From Ehretia macrophylla (taxonomy: Eukaryota; Streptophyta; Magnoliopsida; Boraginales; Ehretiaceae): a stretch of DNA of 64,000 bases. A program made the translations under genes and the position numbers. The stretch's first letter is position 1. The number at the start of each line of letters is the position of its first letter. The notes beneath the pieces are model-generated. The model did no database searches. It was not told the origin of the DNA and saw only the letters and a list, made by a program, of their open reading frames with translations. Where the stretch lies: positions 25,050,353 through 25,114,352 of the forward strand of contig CM075773.1 in NCBI GenBank assembly GCA_037974665.1, read 5' to 3'. This document shows, one piece after another, positions 1 to 13,300 of the stretch.

Positions 1-1440
1 GTAGAGGCTGGGCCCACAAACCGAGGACGTGGGGCTTGGTACCAGGTCTCCGTCACTCCGGAGCCCATAACTTTTGATCCGTAAAGAGTTACGCAGCCCA
101 CAGCATACCGTTGGAAAGCTCTCCGAGAGCTCTACGAGAGGACAGCCAAGCTATGCTTCGCTGTGCCTTTTTTCGGAGCCCAAAATCGAACGTTTTCATC
201 AGTTTCGGGACACTTTTCTTCTTTTGCGCTGTTTTTCCGTCCCGGATCGTACGTCGTGCGCCGCGAAAAGGGCGACAACCCAATCCGTCCCATTTTTGTT
301 ACCGAATACCGCGGCACCTTGGGCGAGACAGCTTCGCTTCGCGTAGAGGCTGGGCCCACAAACCGAGGACGTGGGGCTTGGTACCAGGTCTCCGTCGCTC
401 CGGAGCCCATAACTTTTGATCCGTAAAGAGTTACGCAGCGCACAGCATACCGTTGGAAAGCTCTCCGAGAGCACTACGACAGGACAGCCAAGCTATGCTT
501 CGCTGTGCCTTTTTTCGGAGCCCAAAATCGAACGTTTTCATCAGTTTTGAGACACTTTTCTTCTTTTGCGCTGTTTTTCCGTCACGGATCGTACGTCGTG
601 CGCTGCGAGAAGGGCAACAACACAATCTGTCCCATTTCTGTTACCGTATCCTACGGTACGTTGGGCGAGACAGCTGCGCTTCGCGTAGAGGCTGGGCCCG
701 TGAGCGGAGGGCGTGGGGCTTGGGACCAAGTCTCCGTCGCACCGGAGCCCATAACTTTTGATTCGTAAAGAGTTACGCGGCCCACAGCATACCGTTGGAA
801 AGCTCTCAGAGTGCTCTACGACGGGACAGCCAAGCTATGCTTTGCTGTGCCTTTTTTCGGAGCCCAAAATCGAACGTTTTCATCAGTTTCGGGACATTTT
901 TCTTCTTTTGCGCTGTTTTTTCGTCCCGGATCGTCGTCGTGCGCCGCGAAAAGGGCGACAACCCAATCCGTCCTATTTTTGTTACCGAATCCCGCGGCAC
1001 CTTGGGCGAGACAGCTTCGATTCGCGTAGAGGCTGGGCCCGCAAACCGAGGGCGTGGGGCTTGCGACCAAGTCTCCGTCGCTCCGGAGCCCATAACTTTT
1101 GATCCGTAAAGAGTTACGCGGCCCACAGCATACCGTTGGAAAGCGCTCCGAGAGCTCTACGACGGGACAGCCAAGCTATGCTTCGCTGTGCCTTTTTTCA
1201 GAGCCCAAAATCGAACACTTTCATCAGTTTCGGGACACTTTTATGCTTTTGCGCTATTTTTCAGTCCCGGATCGTACGTCGTGCGCCGCGAAAAGGGCGA
1301 CAACCCAATCCGTCCCATTTTTGTTACCGAATCCCGCGGCACCTTGGGCGAGACAGCTTCGATTCGCGTAGAGGCTGGGCCCGCAAACCGAGGGCGTGGG
1401 GCTTGGGACCAGGTCTCCGTCGCTCCGGAGCCCATAACTT

Positions 1441-2124
1441 TTGATCCGTAAGGAGTTACGCGGCCTACAGCATACCGTTGAAAAGCTCTCCGAGAGCTCT
1501 ACAACGGGACAGCCAAGCTATGCTTCGCTGTGCCTTTTTTCGGAGCCCAAAATCGAACGCTTTCATCATTTTCGGAACACTTTTCTTCTTTTGCGCTGTT
1601 TTTCCGTCCCGGATCGTACGTCGTGCACCGCGAAAAGGGCGACAGCCCAATCCGTCCCATTTTTGTTACCGAATCCCGCGGCACCTTGGGCGAGACAGCT
1701 TCGCTTCGCGTAGAGGCTGGGCCCTCAAACCGAGGGCGTGGGGCTTGGTACCAGGTCTCCGTCGCTCCGGAGCCCATAACTTTTGATCCGTAAAGAGTTA
1801 CGCGGCCTACAGCATACCGTTGGAAAGCTCTCCGAGAGCTCTACGACGGGATAGCCAAGCTATGCTTCGCTGTGCCTTTTTTCGGAGCCCAAAATCGAAC
1901 GCTTTCATCATTTTCGGAACACTTTTCTTCTTTTGCGCTGTTTTTCCGTCCCGGATCGTACGTCGTGCACCGCGAAAAGGGCGACACCCCACTCCGTCCC
2001 ATTTTTGTTACCGAATCCCGCGGCACCTTGGGTATGGCAACTTCGCCTCACGTAGAGGCTGGGCCCGCAAACCGAAGGCGCGGGGCTTGGGACCAAGTCT
2101 CCGTCGCTCCGGAGCCCATAACTT
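1441..2124 (+). repeat. Adjacent sister monomers (1441 and 1783)
   Basis: Two neighbouring units share rare changes: GCGGCCTACAGC, AACGCTTTCATCATTTTCGG, GAACACTTTTC and GTCGTGCACCGCG. They are clearly more alike to each other than to other neighbours in the first two-thirds, so one is a recent single-unit duplication of the other. The second unit then diverges (TGGGTATGGCAACTTCGCC near 2030). Confidence 0.85.
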
Positions 2125-2464
2125 TTGATCCGCAAGGAGTTACGCGGCCCACAGCATACCGTTGGAAAGCTCTCCGAGAGCTCTACGACGGGACAATGAA
2201 GCTATGCTTCGCTGCGCCTTTTTTCGCAGCCAAAATAGAACGTTTTCATCAGTTTCGGGGCACTTTTCTTCTTTTGCGCTGTTTTTCTTCCCGGATCGTA
2301 CGTCGTGCGCCGCAAAAAGGGCAACAACCCAATCCGTCCCATTTCTATTACCGAATCCCGCGGCACCTTGGGCGAGACAGCTTCGCTTCGCGTAGAGGCT
2401 GGGCCCACAAACCGAGGGCGTGGGGCTTGCGACCAAGTCTCCGTCGCTCCGGAGCCCATAACTT

Positions 2465-4513
2465 TTGATCCGTAAAGAGTTACGCGGTCCACAGCATACC
2501 GTTGGAAAGCTCTCCGAGAGCTCTACGACGGGACAACCAAGCTACGCTTCGCTGTGCCTTTTTTCGGAGCCCAAAATCGAACGTTTTCATCAGTTTCGGG
2601 ACACTTTTCTTCTTTTGCGTTGTTTTTCCGTCCCGGATCGTACGTCGCGCGCCGCGAACAGGGCGACAGCCCAATCTGTCCCATTTTTTTACCGAATCCC
2701 GCGGCACCTTGGGCGAGACAGCTTCGCTTCGCGTAGAGGCTGGGCCCGCAAACCGAGCGCGTGGGGCTTGGCACCTGGTCTCCGTCGCTCCGGAGCCCAT
2801 AACTTTTGATCCCTAAGGAGTTACGCGGCCAACAGCAGACCGTTGGAAAGCTCTCCCAGACCTCTACCACGGGACAGCCAAGCTATGCTTCGCTGTGCCT
2901 TTTTTCGGAGTACAAAATCGAACGCTTTCATCATTTTCGGGACACTTTTCTTCTTTTGCGCTGTTTTTCCGTCCCGGATCGTACGTCGTGCGCCGCGAAA
3001 AGGGCGACAACCCAATCCGTCCCATTTTTGTTACCGAATCCCGCGGACCTTGGGCGAGACAGCTTCGATTCGCGTAGAGGCTGGGCCCGCAAACCGAGGG
3101 CGTGGGGCTTGCGACCAAGTCTCCGTCGCTCCCGAGCCCATAACTTTTGATCCGTAAAGAGTTACGCGGCCCACAGCATACCGTTGGAAAGCTCTCCGAG
3201 ATCTCTACGACGGGACAGCCAAGCTATGCTTCGCTGTACCTTTTTTCAGAGCCCAAACTCGACCGTTTTTATCAGTTTCGGGACACTTTTCTTCTTTTGC
3301 GCTGTTTTTCCGTCCCGGATCGTTCGTCGTGCGCCGCGAAAAGGGCGACAACCCAATCCGTCCCATTTTTGTTACCGAATCCCGTGGCACCTTGGGCGAG
3401 ACAGCTTCGATTCGCGTAGAGGCTGGGCCCAGAAACCGAGGGCGTGGGGCTTGGTACCAGGTCTCCGTCGCTCCGGAGCCCATAACTTTTGATCCGTAAA
3501 GAGTTACGCGGCCCACAGCATACCGTTGGAAAGCTCTCCGAGAGCTCTACGACGGGACAGCCAGGCTAAGCTTTGCTGTGCCTTTTTTCGGAGCCCAAAA
3601 TCGAACGTTTTCATCAGTTTCGGGACACTTTTCTGTTTTTGCGCTGTTTTTCCGTCCCGGATCGTACGTCGTGCGCCGCGAAAACTGCGACAACCCAATC
3701 CGTCCCATTTTTGTTACCGAATCCCGCGGCACCTTGGGCGAGACAGCTTCGATTCGCGTAGAGGCTGGGCCCGCAAACAGAGGGCGTGGGGCTTGGGACC
3801 AAGTCTCCGTCGCTCCGGGGCCAATAACTTTTGATCCGTAAAGAGTTACGCGGCCCACAGCATACCGGTGGAAAGCTCTCCGAGAGCTCTACGACGGGAC
3901 AGCCAAGCTATGCTTCGCTGTGCCTTTTTTTGGAGCCCAAAATCGAACGTTTTCATCAGTTTCGGGACACTTTTCTTCTTTTGCGTTGTTTTTCCGTCCC
4001 GGATCGTACGTCGCGCGCCGCGAACAGGGCGACAGCCCAATCCGTCCCATTTCTGTTACCGAATCCCGCGGCACCTTGGGCGAGACAGCTTCGCTTCGCG
4101 TAGAGGCTGGGCCCACAAACCGAGGGCGTGGGGCTTGGTACCAGGTCTCCGTCGCTCCGGAGCCCATAACTTTTGATCCGTAAAGAGTTACGCGGCCCAC
4201 AGCATACCGTTGGAAAGCTCTCCGAGAGCTCTACGACGGGACAGCCAAGCTTTGCTTCGCTGTGCCTTTTTTCGGAGCCCAAAATCGAACGTTTTGATCA
4301 GTTTCGGGATACTTTTCTTCTTTTGCGCTATTTTTCCGTCCCCGATCGTACGTCGTGCGCCGCGAAAAGGGCGACAACCCAATCCGTCCCATTTTTGTTA
4401 CCGAATCCCGCGGACCTTGGGCGAGACAGCTTCGATTCGCGTAGAGGCTGGGCCCGCAAACCGAGGGCGTGGGGCTTGCGACCAAGTCTCCGTCGCTCCG
4501 GAGCCCATAACTT
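2465..4513 (+). repeat. Local 4-monomer (about 1,367-bp) duplication traces
   Basis: The unit at 2465 matches 3831 (shared CGCGCGCCGCGAACAGGG and CAGCCCAATC), and the unit at 2806 matches 4173 (shared one-base loss in CCCGCGGACCTTGGG, near 3049 and 4411). Both pairs lie about 1,367 bp apart, the length of four monomers. The two units between them no longer match well, so only half of an older four-unit repeat remains visible. Confidence 0.75.
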
Positions 4514-6563
4514 TTGATCCGCAAGGTGTTACGCGGCCCACAGAATACCGTTGGAAAGCTCTCCGAGAGCACTACGACGGGGCAGCCAAGCTTTGCTTCG
4601 CTGGGGCTTTTTTCGGAGCCCAAAATCGAACGTTTTCATCAGTTTCGGTGCACTTTTCTACTTTTGCGCTGTTTTTCATCCCGGATCGTGCGTCGTGCGC
4701 CTCGAAACGGGCAACCACCCAATCCGCTCCATTTTTCTTCCCGAATCCCGTGGCACCTTGGGCGAGACAGCTTCGCTTCGCGTAGAGGCAGGGCCCGCAA
4801 ACCGAGGGCGTGGGGCTTGCGACCAAGTCTCCGTCGCTCCGGAGCCCATAACTTTTGATCCGTAAAGAGTTACGCGGCCCACAGCATACCGTTGGAAAGC
4901 TCTCCGAGAGCTCTACGACGGGGCAGCCAAGCTGTGCTTCGCTGGGCCTTTTTTCGGAGCCCAAAATCGAACGTTTTCATCAGTTTCGGGACACTTTTCT
5001 TCTTTTGCGCTATTTTTCCGTCCCGGATCGTACGTCGCGCGCCGCGAATAGGGCGACAGCCCAATCCGTCCCGTTTCTGTTACCGAATCCCGCGGTACCT
5101 TGGGCGAGACAGCTTCGCTTCGCGTAGAGGCTGGGCCCACAAACTGAGGGCGTGGGACTTATGACCAGGTATCCGTCGCTCCGGTGCCCATAACTTTTGA
5201 TCCGGAAGGAGTTACGCGGCCCACAGCATACCGTTGGAAAGCTCTCCGAGAGCTCTACGACGGGGCAGCCAAGCTGTGCTTCGCTGTACCTCTTTTCAGA
5301 GCCCAAAATCAAACGTTTTCATCAGTTTCGGGACACTTTTCTTCTTTTGCTCTGTTTTTCCGTCCCGGATCGTACTTCGTGCGCCGCGAAAAGGGCGACA
5401 ACCCAATCCGTCCCATTTTTGTTACCGAATCCCGCGGCACCTTGGGCGAGACAGCTTCGATTCGCGTAGAGGCTGGGCCCACAAACCGAAGGCGTGGGGC
5501 TTGGTACCAGGTCTCCGTCGCTCCGGAGCGCATAACTTTTGATCCGTAAAGAGTTACGTGGCCCACAGCATACCGTTGGAAAGCTCTCCGAGAGCTCTAC
5601 GACAGGACAGCCAAGCTATGCTTCGCTGTGCCATTTTTCGGAGCCCAAAATCGAACATTTTCATCAATTTCGGGACACTTTTCTTCTTTTACGCTGTTTT
5701 TCCGTCCCAGATCGTACGTCGCGCGTCGCGAAAAGGGCGACAACCCCATTCGTCCCATTTTTATTACCGAATCCCGCGGCACCTTGGGTGAGACAAATTC
5801 GCTTCAAGTAGAGGTTGGGCCAGCAAACCGAGGGCGTGGGGCTTGGGACCAGGTCTCCGTCGCTCCGGAGCCCATAACTTTTGATCCGTAAGGAGTTCCG
5901 CGGCCCACAGCATACCGTTGGAAAGCTCTCCGAGAGCTCTACGACGGGACAGCCAAGCTCGCTTTGCTGGGCCTTTTTTCGGAGCCCAAAATCGAACGTT
6001 TTCATCAGTTTCGGGACACTTTTCTTCTTTTGCGCTGTTTTTCCGTCCCGGATCGTAAGTCGTGCGCCGCGAAATGGGCGACAACCCAATCCGTCCCATT
6101 TTTGTTACCGAATCCCGCGGCACCTTGGGCGAGACAGCTTCGATTCTCGTAGAGGCTGGGCCAACAAACCGAAGGCATGGGGCTTGGTACCAAGTCTCCG
6201 TCGCTCCGGAGCCCATAACTTTTGATCCGTAAAGAGTTACGTGGCCCACAGCATACCGTTGGAAAGCTCTCCGAGAGCTCTACGACGGGACAGCCAAGCT
6301 ATGCTTCGCTGTGCCTTTTTTTGGAGCCCAAAATCGAACGTTTTCATCAGTTTCGGGACACTTTTCTGCTTTTGCGCTGTTTTTCCGTCCCGGATCGTAC
6401 GTCGCGCGCCGCGAATAGGGCGACAGCCCAATCCGTCCCGTCTCTGTTACCGAATCCCGCGGTACCTTGGGCGAGACAGCTTCGCTTCGCGTGGAGGTTG
6501 GGCCCACAAACCGAGGGCGTGGAGCTTGAGACCTGGTCTCCGTCGCTCCAGTGCCCATAACTT

Positions 6564-9500
6564 TTGATCCGTAAGGAGTTACGCGGCCCACAGCATACCG
6601 TTGGAAAGCTCTCCGAGAGCTCTACGACGGGGCAGCCAAGCTGTGCTTCGCTGAGCCTTTTTTCGGAGCCCAAAATCGAACGTTTTCATTAGTTTCGGGA
6701 CACTTTTCTTCTTTTGCGCTGTTTTTCCGTCCCGGATCGTACGTCGTGCGCCGCGAAAAGGGCGACAACACAATCCGTCCCGTTTTTGTTACGGAATCCC
6801 GCGGTACCTTGGGCGAGACAGCTTCGCTTCGCGTAGAGGCTAGGCCCACAAACCGAGGGCGTGGGGCTTGGGACCAGGTCTCCGTCGCTCCGGAGCCCAT
6901 AACTTTTGATCCGTAAGGAGTTACGTGGCCCACAGCATACCGTTGGAAAGCTCTCCGAGAGCTCTACGACGGGGCAGCCAAGCTATGCTTTGCTGGGCCT
7001 TTTTTCGGAGCCCAAAATCGAACGTTTTCATTAGTTTTGGGACACTTTTCTTCTTTTGCGCTGTTTTTCCGTCCCGGATCGTACGTCGTGCGCCGCGAAA
7101 AGGGCGACAACCCAATCCGGCCCATTTCTGTTACCGAATCCCGCGGTACCTTGGGCGAGACAGCTTCGCTTCGCGTAGAGGCTAGGCCCACAAACCGAGG
7201 GCGTGGGGCTTGGGACCAAGTCTCCGTCGCTCCGGAGCCCATAACTTTTGATCCGTAAAGAGTTCCGCGGCCCACAGCATACCGTTGGAAAGCTCTCCGA
7301 GAGCTCTACGACAGGACAACCTAGCTATGCTTCGCTGTGCCTTTTTTCGGAGTCAAAAATCGAACGTTTTCATCAGTTTCGGGACACTTTTCTTCTTTTG
7401 CGCTGTTTTTCCGTCCCGGATAGTACGTCATGCGCCGCGAAAAGGGCGACAACCCAATCCGTCCCCTTTTTGTTACCGAATCCCGCGGTACCTTGGGCGA
7501 GACAGCTTCGCTTCGCGTAGAGGCTAGGCCCACAAACCGTGGGCGTGGGGCTTGGGACCAAGTCTCCGTCGCTCCGGAGCCCATAACTTTTGATCCGTAA
7601 AGAGTTACGTGGCCCACAGCATACCGTTGGAAAGCTCTCCGAGAGCTCTACGACGGGACAGCCAAGCTATGCTTCGCTGTACCTTTTTTCGGAGCCCAAA
7701 ATCGAACGTTTTCATCAGTTTCGGGACACTTTTCTTCTTTTGCGCTGTTTTTCCGTCCCGGATCGTACTTCGTGCGCCGCGAAAAGGGCGACAACCCAAT
7801 CCGTCCCATTTTTGTTACCGAATCCCGCGGCACCTTGGGCGAGACAGCTTCGATTCGCGTAGAGGCTGGGCCCACAAACCGAAGGCGTGGGGCTTGGTAC
7901 CAGGTCTCCGTCGCTCCGGAGCGCATAACTTTTGATCCGTAAAGAGTTACGTGGCCCACAGCATACCGTTGGAAAGCTCTCCGAGAGCTCTACGACAGGA
8001 CAGCCAAGCTATGCTTCGCTGTGCCTTTTTTCGGAGCCCAAAATCGAACGTTTTCATCAGTTTCGGGACACTTTTCTTCTTTTGCGCTGTTTTTCCGTCC
8101 CGGATAGTACGTCATGCGCCGCGAAAAGGGCGACAACCCAATCCGCCCCATTTTTGTTACCGAATCCCGCGGCACCTTGGGCGAGACAGCTTCGATTTGC
8201 GTAGAGGCTGGGCCCGCAAACCGAGGGCGTGGGGCTTGCGACCAAGTCTCCGTCGCTCCGGAGCCCATAACTTTTGATCCGTAAAGAGTTACGCGCCCCA
8301 CAGCATACCGTTGGAAAGCTCTCCGAGAGCTCTACGACGGGGCAGCCAAGCTGTGCTTCGCTGGGCCTTTTTTCGGAGCCCAAAATCGAACGTTTTCATC
8401 AGTTTCGGGACACTTTTCTTCTTTTGCGTTGTTTTTCCGTCCCAGATCGTACGTCGCGCGCCGCGAAATGGTCGACAACCCAATCCGTCCCATTTCTGTT
8501 ACCGAATCCCATAGCACCTTGGGCGAGACAGCTTCGCTTCACGTAGACGCCGGGCCCACAAACCGAGGGCGTGGGGCTTGGTATCAGGTCTCCGTCGCTC
8601 CGGAGCCCATAACTTTTGATCCGTAAAGAGTTACGCGGCCCACAGCATACCGTTGGAAAGCTCTCCGAGAGCTCTACGACGGGACAGCCAAGCTATGCTT
8701 TGCTGTGCCTTTTTTCGGAGCCGAAAATCGGACGTTTTCATCAGTTTCGGGACACTTTTCTTCTTTTGTGCTGTTTTGTCGTCCCGGATAGTACGTCATG
8801 CGCCGCGAAAAGGGCGACAACCCAATCCGTCCCCTTTTTGTTACCGAATCCCGCGGTACCTTGGGCGAGACAGCTTCGCTTCGCGTAGAGGCTAGGCCCA
8901 CAAACCGAGGGCGTGGGGCTTGGGACCAAGTCTCCGTCGCTCCGGAGCCCATAACTTTTGATCCGTAAAGAGTTACGTGGCCCACAGCATACCGTTGGAA
9001 AGCTCTCCGAGAGCTCTACGACGGGGCAGCCAAGCTGTGCTTCGCTGGGCCTTTTTTCGGCGCCCAAAATCGAACGTTTTCATCAGTTTCGGGACACTTT
9101 TCTGCTTTTGCGCTGTTTTTCCGTCCCGGATCGTAAGTCGTGCGCCGCGTAAAGGGCGACAACCCAATCCGTCCCATTTTTGTTACCGAATCCCGCGGCA
9201 CCTTGGGCGAGACAGCTTCGATTCACGTAGAGGCTGGGCCAACAAACCGAAGGCGTGGGGCTTGGTACAAGGTCTCCGTCGCTACGGAGCCCATAACTTT
9301 TGATCCGTAAAGAGTTACGTGGCCCACAGCATACCGTTGGAAAGCTCTCCGAGAGCTCTACGACGGGACAGCCAAGCTATGCTTCGCTGGGCCTTTTTTC
9401 GGAGCCCAAAATCGAACGTTTTCATCAGTTTCGGGACACTTTTCTTCTTTTGCGCTGTTTTTCCGTCCCGGATCGTACGTCGTGCTCCGCGAAAAGGGCG

Positions 9501-10325
9501 ACAACCCAATCCGTCCCCTTTTTGTTACCGAATCCCGCGGTACCTTGGGCGAGACAGCTTCGCTTCGCGTAGAGGCTAGGCCCACAAACCGAGGGCGTGG
9601 GGCTTGGGACCAAGTCTCCGTCGCTCCGGAGCCCATAACTTTTGATCCGTAAAGAGTTACGTGGCCCACAGCATACCGTTGGAAAGCTCTCCGAGAGCTC
9701 TACGACAGGACAGCCAAGCTATGCTTCGCTGTGCCTTTTTCCGGAGCCCAAAATCGAACGTTTTCATTAGTTTCGGGACACTTTTCTTCTTTTGCATTGT
9801 TTTTCCGTCCCGGATCGTACGTCGTGCGCCGCGAAAAGGGCGACAACCCAATCCGTCCCCTTTTTGTTACCGAATCCCGCGGTACCTTGGGCGAGACAGC
9901 TTCGCTTCGCGTAGAGGCTAGGCCCACAAACCGAGGGCGTGGGGCTTGGGACCAAGTCTCCGTCGCTCCGGAGCCCATAACTTTTGATCCGTAAAGAGTT
10001 ACGCGGCCCACAGCATACCGTTGGAAAGCTCTCCGAGAGCTCTACGACAGGACAGCCAAGCTATGCTTCGCTGTGCCTTTTTTTGGAGCCCAAAATCGAA
10101 CGTTTTCATCAGTTTCGGGACACTTTTCTTCTTTTGCGCTGTTTTTTCGTCCCGGATAGTACGTCATGCGCCGCGAAAAGGGCGACAACCCAATCCGTCC
10201 CATTTTTGTTACCGAATCCCGCGGCACCTTGGGCGAGACAGCTTCGATTCGGGTAGAGGCTGGGCCCGCAAACCGAGGGCGTGGGGCTTGCGACCAAGTC
10301 ACCGTCGCTCTGGAGCCCATAACTT
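6564..10325 (+). repeat. First TAGGCCC-subfamily domain
   Basis: Eleven monomers, most marked by TAGGCCCAC (near 6840, 7182, 7524, 8892, 9576, 9918), CCCCTTTTTGTTACC, CCGCGGTACC and, in several, GGATAGTACGTCATGCGCC. The same monomer types occur in a different order at 17.4-20 kb, 23.2-26.7 kb, 33.5-35.3 kb and 38.6-42.5 kb. This looks like an earlier or rearranged version of the block that became the 17-monomer unit. Confidence 0.8.
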
Positions 10326-13300
10326 TTGATCCGTAAAGAGTTACGCGGCCCACAGCATACCGTTGGAAAGCTCTCCGAGAGCTCTACGACGGGACAGCCA
10401 AGCTTTGCTTCACTGGGCCTTTTTTCGGAGCCCAAAATCGAACGTTTTCATAAGTTTCGGGACACTTTTCTTCTTTTGCGCTGTTTTTCCGTCCCGGATC
10501 GTACGTCGTGCGCCGCAAAAAGGGCGACAACCCAATCCGTCCCATTTTTGTTACCGAATCCCGCGGCACCTTGGGCGAGACAGCTTCGCTTCGCGTAGAG
10601 GCTGGGCCCACAAACCGAGGGCGTGGGGCTTGGTACCAGGTCTCCGTCGCTCCGGAGCCCATAACTTTTGCTCCGTAAAGAGTTACACGGCCCACAGCAT
10701 ACCGTGGAAAAGCACTCCGAGAGCTCTACGACGGGGCAGCCAAGCTGTGCTTCGCTGGGCCTTTTTTCGGAGCCCAAAATCGAACGTTTTCATCAGTTTC
10801 GGGACACTTTTCTTCTTTTGCGCTGTTTTTCCGTCCCGGATCGTAAGGCGCGCGCCGCGAAAAGGGCGACAACCCAATCCGTCCCATTTTTGTTACCGAA
10901 TCCCGCGGCACCTTGGGCGAGATAGCTTCGCTTCGCGTAGAGGCTGGTCCCACAAACCGAGGGCGTGGGGCTTGGGAACAAGTCTCCGTCGCTCCGGAGC
11001 CCATAACTTTTGATCTGTAAAGAGTTACGCGGCCCACAGCATACCGTTGGAAAGCTCTCCGAGAGCTCTACGACGGGACAGCCTAGCTATGCTTCGCTGT
11101 GCCTTTTTTCGGAGCCCAAAATCGAACATTTTCATCAGTTTCGGGACACTTTTCTTCTTTTGCGCTATTTTTCCGTCCCGGATCGTACGTCGTGCGCCGC
11201 GAAAAGGGCGACAACCCAATCCATCCCATTTTTGTTACCGAATCCTGCGGTACCTTGGGCGAGACAGCTTCGATTCGCGTAGAGGCTGGGCCCGCAAACC
11301 GAGGGCGTGGGGCTTGAGACCAAGTCTCCGTCGCTCCGGAGCCAATAACTTTTGATCCGTAAAGAGTTACGCGGCCCACAGCATACCGTTGGAAAGCTCT
11401 CCGAGAGCTCTACAACGAGACAGCAAAGCATTGCTTCGCTGGGCCTTTTTTCGGAGCCCAAAATCGAACGTTTTCATCAGTTTCGAGACACTTTTCTTCT
11501 TTTGCGCTGTTTTTCCGTCCCGGATCGTACGTCGTGCGCCGCGAAAAGGGCGACAACCCGATCCGTCCCATTTCTGTTACCGAATCCCTTGGCACCTTGG
11601 GCGAGACAAATTCGCTTCACCTAGAGGCTGGGCCCGCAAACCGAGTGCGTGGGGCTTGGGACCAGGTCTCCGTCGCTCCGAAGCCCATAACTTTTGATCC
11701 GTAAGGAGTTACGGGGCCGACAGCATACCGTTGGAAAGCTCTCCGAGAGCTCTACGATGGGGCAGCTAAGCTAAGCTTCGCTGGGCCTTTTTTCGGAGCC
11801 CAAAATCGAACGTTTTCATCAGTTTCGAGACACTTTTCTTCTTTTGCGCTGTTTTTCCGTCCCGGATCGGAAGGCGCGCGCCGCGAAAAGGGCGACAACC
11901 CAATCGGTGCCATTTTTGTTACCGAATCCAAGGCACCTTGCGCGAGACAGCTTCGATTGGCGTAGAGGCTGGGCCCGCAAACCGAGGGCGTGGGGCTTGC
12001 GACCAAGTCTCCGTCGCTCCGGAGCCCATAACTTTTGATCCGTAAAGAGTTACGCGGCCCACAACATACCGTTGGAACGCCCTCCGAGAGCTCTACGACG
12101 GGGCAGCCAAAGCTGCTTCGCTGGGCCTTTTTCGGGAGCCCAAAATCGAACGTTTTCATCAGTTTTCGAACACTTTTCTTCTTTTGCGCTGTTTTTCCGT
12201 CCCGGATCGTACGTCGTGCGCCGCGAAAAGGGCGACAACCCAATCCGTCCCATTTTTGTTACCGAATCCCGCGGCACCTTGGGCGAGACAGCTTCGATTC
12301 GCGTAGAGGCTGGGCCCGCAAACCGAGGACATGGGGCTTGGGACCAAGTCTTCGTCGCTCCGGAGCCAATAAGTTTTGATCCGGAAAGAGTTACGCGGCC
12401 CACAGCATACCGTTAGAAAGCTCTCCGAGAGCTCTACGACGGGACAGCCAAACTTCGCTTCGCTGTGCCTTTTTTCGGAGCCCAAAATCGAACATTTTCA
12501 TCAGTTTCGGGATACTTTTCTTCTTTTGCGCTCTTTTTCCGTCCCGGATCGTACGTCGTGCGCCGCAAAAAGGGCGGCAATCCAATCCGTCCCATTTTTG
12601 TTACTGAATCCCGCGGCACCTTGGGCGAGACAGCTTCGCTTCGCGTAGAGCTGGGCCCACAAACCGAGGGCGCAGGGCTTGGGACCAGGTCTCTGTCGCT
12701 CCGGAGCCCATAACTTTTGATCCGTAAGGAGTTACGCGGCCCACAGCATACCGTTGGAAAGCTCTCCGAGAGCTCTACGACGGGGCAGCCAAGCTGTGCT
12801 TCGCTGGGCCTTTTTTCGGAGCCCAAAATCGAACGTTTTCATCAGTTTCGGGACACTTTTCTTCTTTTGCGCTGTTTTTCCGTCCCGGATCGTAAGGCGC
12901 GCGCCGCGAAAAGGGCGACAACCCAATCCGTCCCATTTTTGTTACCGAATCCAGCGGCACCTTGGGCGAGACAGCTTCGCTTCGCGTAGAGGCTGGGCCC
13001 GCAAACCGAGGGCGTGGGGGTTGGGACCAGGTCTCCGTCGCTCCGGAGCCCATAACTTTTGATCCGTAAAGAGTTACGCGGTCCACAGCATACCGTTGGA
13101 AAGATCTCCGAGAGCTCTACGACGGGGCAGCCAAGCTACGCTTCGCTGGGCCTTTTTTCGGTGCCCAAAATCGAACATTTTCATCAGTTTCGGGACACTT
13201 TTCTTCTTTCGCGCTGTTTTTCCTGCCTGGATCGTACGTCGTGCGACGCGAAAAGGGCGACAACCCAATCCGTCCCATTTTTATTACTGAATCGCGTGGC

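Larger units (their letters stand above)
1..6563 (+). repeat. Left mosaic section of the array
   Basis: About 19 monomers of mixed types. It includes units with GTTACGCAGCCCAC (74), a subfamily with CGCGCGCCGCGAACAGGG or GAATAGGG followed by CAGCCCAATC (2465, 3831, 4855, 6222), and units with CTTTCATCATTTTCGG (1441, 1783, 2806). The TAGGCCC subfamily is absent. Order is irregular apart from the local duplications listed separately. No non-satellite sequence is seen. Confidence 0.85.

Noticed and set aside
1872-2468. Reading frame of 198 codons crossing two monomers, read as a repeat-protein gene
   Set aside because: It exists because the usual CCGTAAAG stop became CCGCAAGG in one unit. The same frame is closed in nearly all other units, other frames are equally open, and no start context, domain or codon bias supports a gene.
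10363-11013. 216-codon frame spanning two monomers, and the 217-codon minus-strand frame at 56873-57526
   Set aside because: Both come from single changes at the stop between units in satellite DNA. The predicted products are simply the translated monomer twice, rich in arginine and proline, with no recognisable family.
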